A stretch of 6,829 nt of DNA from Myxococcales bacterium (GTDB lineage: Bacteria > Myxococcota > Polyangia > Fen-1088): NCBI GenBank assembly GCA_003153875.1, contig PMBY01000333.1, positions 9,401-16,229 on the forward strand, read 5' to 3'. Positions 6,536-6,829 of this stretch are shown one piece after another. How positions within the stretch are numbered: the first letter of the stretch is position 1; each line of letters begins with the position of its first letter. Position numbers and translations under genes: made by a program. The notes under the pieces are model-generated. The model saw only the letters and a list, made by a program, of their open reading frames with translations. It was not told the DNA's origin and ran no database searches.

Positions 6536-6829
6536 CTACAGGTATCTGCTGACCAGATTCTCCAGCATCTCTTGTCGGCCCGAGCGGGGTTTGGGATCGA
6601 TGTTGCCGGATGTGACCCGATCCGCGATCTGGGCGAGCGAGAGCTTGCGGTCGAGGATCTCTTTCCCGAGTCCCTGTTTCCAGCCGGCGTAGCGTGCGTC
6701 CAGCAGGGCAGGGAGCTTGCCGTCGGTCAGCATGCGGTCGGCGACCAGCAGGGCATGCGCCAGGATATCCATGCCGCCCACGTGCGCGTGGAAGAGATCC
6801 TCGGCGTCGAAGCTCTGCCGGCGCACCTT
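6536..6829 (-). CDS. xylA: Xylose isomerase, C-terminal end (continues past window end)
   Basis: The minus-strand frame is open to the last base; codons AAG GTG at 6829-6824 read as Lys-Val inside the protein, so the GTG is not a start. The 97 visible residues are closely XylA-like: KVRRQSFDAEDLFHAHVGGM, then DARYAGWKQGLGKEIL, then the family C-terminal PRSGRQEMLENLVSRYL. Compared with E. coli XylA as I remember it (440 residues), the visible part starts just after the last metal-ligand aspartate and ends three residues earlier. The metal-binding and catalytic residues are therefore outside the window. The enzyme converts D-xylose to D-xylulose in the cytoplasm, the first step of the isomerase route into the pentose phosphate pathway. 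It converges on the ROK gene with a 50-nt gap; its promoter is not visible. Confidence 0.96.
   Translation of the reverse strand, partial: KVRRQSFDAEDLFHAHVGGMDILAHALLVADRMLTDGKLPALLDARYAGWKQGLGKEILDRKLSLAQIADRVTSGNIDPKPRSGRQEMLENLVSRYL

Noticed and set aside
6536..6826. A small independent protein starting at GTG 6826.
   Set aside because: The sequence is the internal to C-terminal part of xylose isomerase, and the frame continues to the window edge with Lys-Val as in the family.

Overview
The window reads as part of a plant-polysaccharide utilisation locus from a GC-rich, Gram-negative, saprophytic bacterium. The best guess is a myxobacterium of the Polyangia/Sorangium kind. The grounds are three predicted lipoproteins with low-complexity linkers after the lipid-attachment cysteine (a Thr-Asp-Ala tandem and a Gly-Gly-Thr tandem), a protein ending like an outer-membrane beta-barrel, and a lipoprotein-type GH44 glycanase. 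The taxonomic call is inference from style, not from a marker gene.

Layout. (1) Positions 1-2745, plus strand: the C-terminal end of a probable outer-membrane beta-barrel protein, then two lipoproteins with beta-rich domains resembling carbohydrate-binding jelly rolls. They are packed tightly (overlap or 5 nt, then 13 nt) and look like one operon. (2) Positions 2746-2833: a short convergent gap holding an inverted pair of 23-bp palindromic repeats. One copy runs into the stop codon of the next gene. (3) Positions 2834-5089, minus strand: a lipoprotein GH44 endo-glycanase (endoglucanase/xyloglucanase family) with an N-terminal CBM4/9-like domain. (4) Positions 5090-5225: a divergent promoter region with imperfect dyads. 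(5) Positions 5226-6485, plus strand: a ROK-family repressor of the XylR/NagC/Mlc kind with degenerate sugar-kinase motifs but an intact zinc site. (6) Positions 6486-6535: a short convergent gap with a small hairpin. (7) Positions 6536-6829, minus strand: the C-terminal 97 residues of xylose isomerase (XylA), continuing past the window end. There is no gene-free stretch longer than 300 bases, and I saw no tRNA, rRNA, CRISPR array or insertion sequence.

How the genes may work together (inference). The GH44 enzyme would cut beta-1,4-glucans such as xyloglucan at the cell surface. The barrel protein and the two lipoproteins could bind or pass the oligosaccharides. Xylose released from xyloglucan or xylan would be isomerised by XylA. 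The ROK protein would sense xylose or a related sugar and control the divergent GH44 promoter and its own. The sequence supports the pieces; the integrated role is a hypothesis.
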